This document shows, piece by piece, positions 63,585-64,000 of a DNA stretch of 64,000 bases. How positions within the stretch are numbered: position 1 is the first letter of the stretch; the number at the start of each line of letters is the position of its first letter. Both the position numbers and the translations under genes were made by a program. The stretch is from Sphingobium jiangsuense. GTDB lineage: Bacteria; Pseudomonadota; Alphaproteobacteria; Sphingomonadales; Sphingomonadaceae. The notes beneath the pieces were generated by a model. It had not been told where the DNA came from. It searched no databases and saw nothing but the letters and a program-made list of their open reading frames with translations. The stretch spans positions 62,001 to 126,000 of the forward strand of contig NZ_JACIDT010000002.1 in the NCBI RefSeq assembly GCF_014196495.1, given 5' to 3'.

Positions 63585-64000
63585 GTGCCGCCGCTGTCCC
63601 AATCCGCCGGCCCGGCCATCGAGATCCGTTTCCTGCCCGAAACAGGATCGACCAACGCGGATCTGCGCGCGCTGGCGGCCGGGGGTGCGGCGGAGGGCCT
63701 GTGGCTTCGCGCCGGACGCCAGAGCGCCGGGCGCGGCCGGATGGGGCGGCCATGGGAAGGCGAGGAAGGCAATCTCTACGCCTCGACCCTGATCCGCCTG
63801 CGCCCCGCCGATCCTCCCGCGCCGACGCTGGCGCTGGCGGTGGCGGTGGCGGTGCATGAGGCGCTGGCGGATTTCGTCGGCGCGGAGGCCATCGCCATCA
63901 AATGGCCCAACGATATCATGGCGGGCGGCGCCAAGCTGTGCGGAATGCTGCTGGAACGGGCGGGCGATGCCGTCATCATCGGCATCGGCGTCAATGTGGC
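63585..64000 (+). CDS. birA: Biotin--[acetyl-CoA-carboxylase] ligase (3' end outside window)
   Basis: The frame starts at GTG 63585, seven bases after nuoN, and is open to the window edge (138 codons). It has the family hallmarks: LPETGSTNADLRAL (substrate strand), QSAGRGRMGRPWEG, the biotinyl-AMP loop GRGRxGR, AIKWPNDIMAGGAKLCGMLL with the KWPND and K-(L)CG pattern, and IIGIGVNV. No N-terminal HTH is seen, so it is a class I enzyme without repressor function. It transfers biotin to the BCCP subunit of acetyl-CoA carboxylase. Birth near nuoN is common in alphaproteobacteria. The start is not certain because no clear ribosome site precedes it. Confidence 0.88.
   Translation, partial: MPPLSQSAGPAIEIRFLPETGSTNADLRALAAGGAAEGLWLRAGRQSAGRGRMGRPWEGEEGNLYASTLIRLRPADPPAPTLALAVAVAVHEALADFVGAEAIAIKWPNDIMAGGAKLCGMLLERAGDAVIIGIGVNV

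Overview
The window is about 64 kb of high-GC DNA from an alphaproteobacterium, most likely a member of the Sphingomonadaceae. The evidence is gene content and style: a sphingan-type polyprenyl glycosylphosphotransferase, LapG-like and Alg14/Alg13-like exopolysaccharide genes, an alphaproteobacterial nuo operon with a short NuoG, frequent GTG and TTG starts, and several families of short inverted repeats. The genus cannot be fixed from the sequence alone. No transposase, integrase, prophage or CRISPR array was seen.

Region 1 (1-18505) is a large polysaccharide biosynthesis cluster. It holds two acyltransferases, the last step of dTDP-rhamnose synthesis (rfbD), seven or eight glycosyltransferases of families GT2, GT4 and Alg14/Alg13, a LapG-like cysteine protease, two polymerase-like membrane proteins, two PST-family flippases and an exported polysaccharide lyase. 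The doubled polymerases and flippases suggest either two polymers or one polymer with duplicated assembly proteins. Transcription runs in blocks on both strands.

Region 2 (18555-22060) is housekeeping: thyA, tRNA-Asp, a short RadC-like JAB protein, and the cell-division/6S block (small coiled-coil gene, zapA, 6S RNA, fthC, DUF2842).

Region 3 (22251-29819) is central carbon metabolism, tkt-gap-pgk-fda all on the plus strand, followed by a divergently read drug/metabolite transporter and thiE. The fda gene lies between two copies of one repeat family and thiE between two copies of another.

Region 4 (30149-39153) is a second exopolysaccharide block: UDP-glucuronate epimerase, UDP-glucose dehydrogenase, the priming phosphotransferase, a GT2 flanked by two tiny membrane proteins, a TolC-type outer-membrane protein and galE. 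The sugar-nucleotide genes here would supply UDP-Glc, UDP-Gal, UDP-GlcA and UDP-GalA to cluster 1.

Region 5 (39240-48650) carries efp, an inositol-monophosphatase gene with a duplicated 5' end, a GST, bacterioferritin, a LuxR-type regulator divergent from a sulfate-assimilation operon (cysD, cysNC, cysQ), and a TauE/SafE exporter.

Region 6 (48766 to the right edge) is the complete 14-gene nuo operon for NADH dehydrogenase I, with one extra NTF2-like gene between nuoD and nuoE, followed by the start of birA. Nearly all nuo genes overlap their neighbours by 1-10 bases. The most noteworthy observations are the small hidden membrane protein at 34277-34444, the regulated-looking AT-rich island beside it, the suhB 5' duplication, the extra gene in the nuo operon, and a repeat element that supplies the stop codons of two convergent genes.
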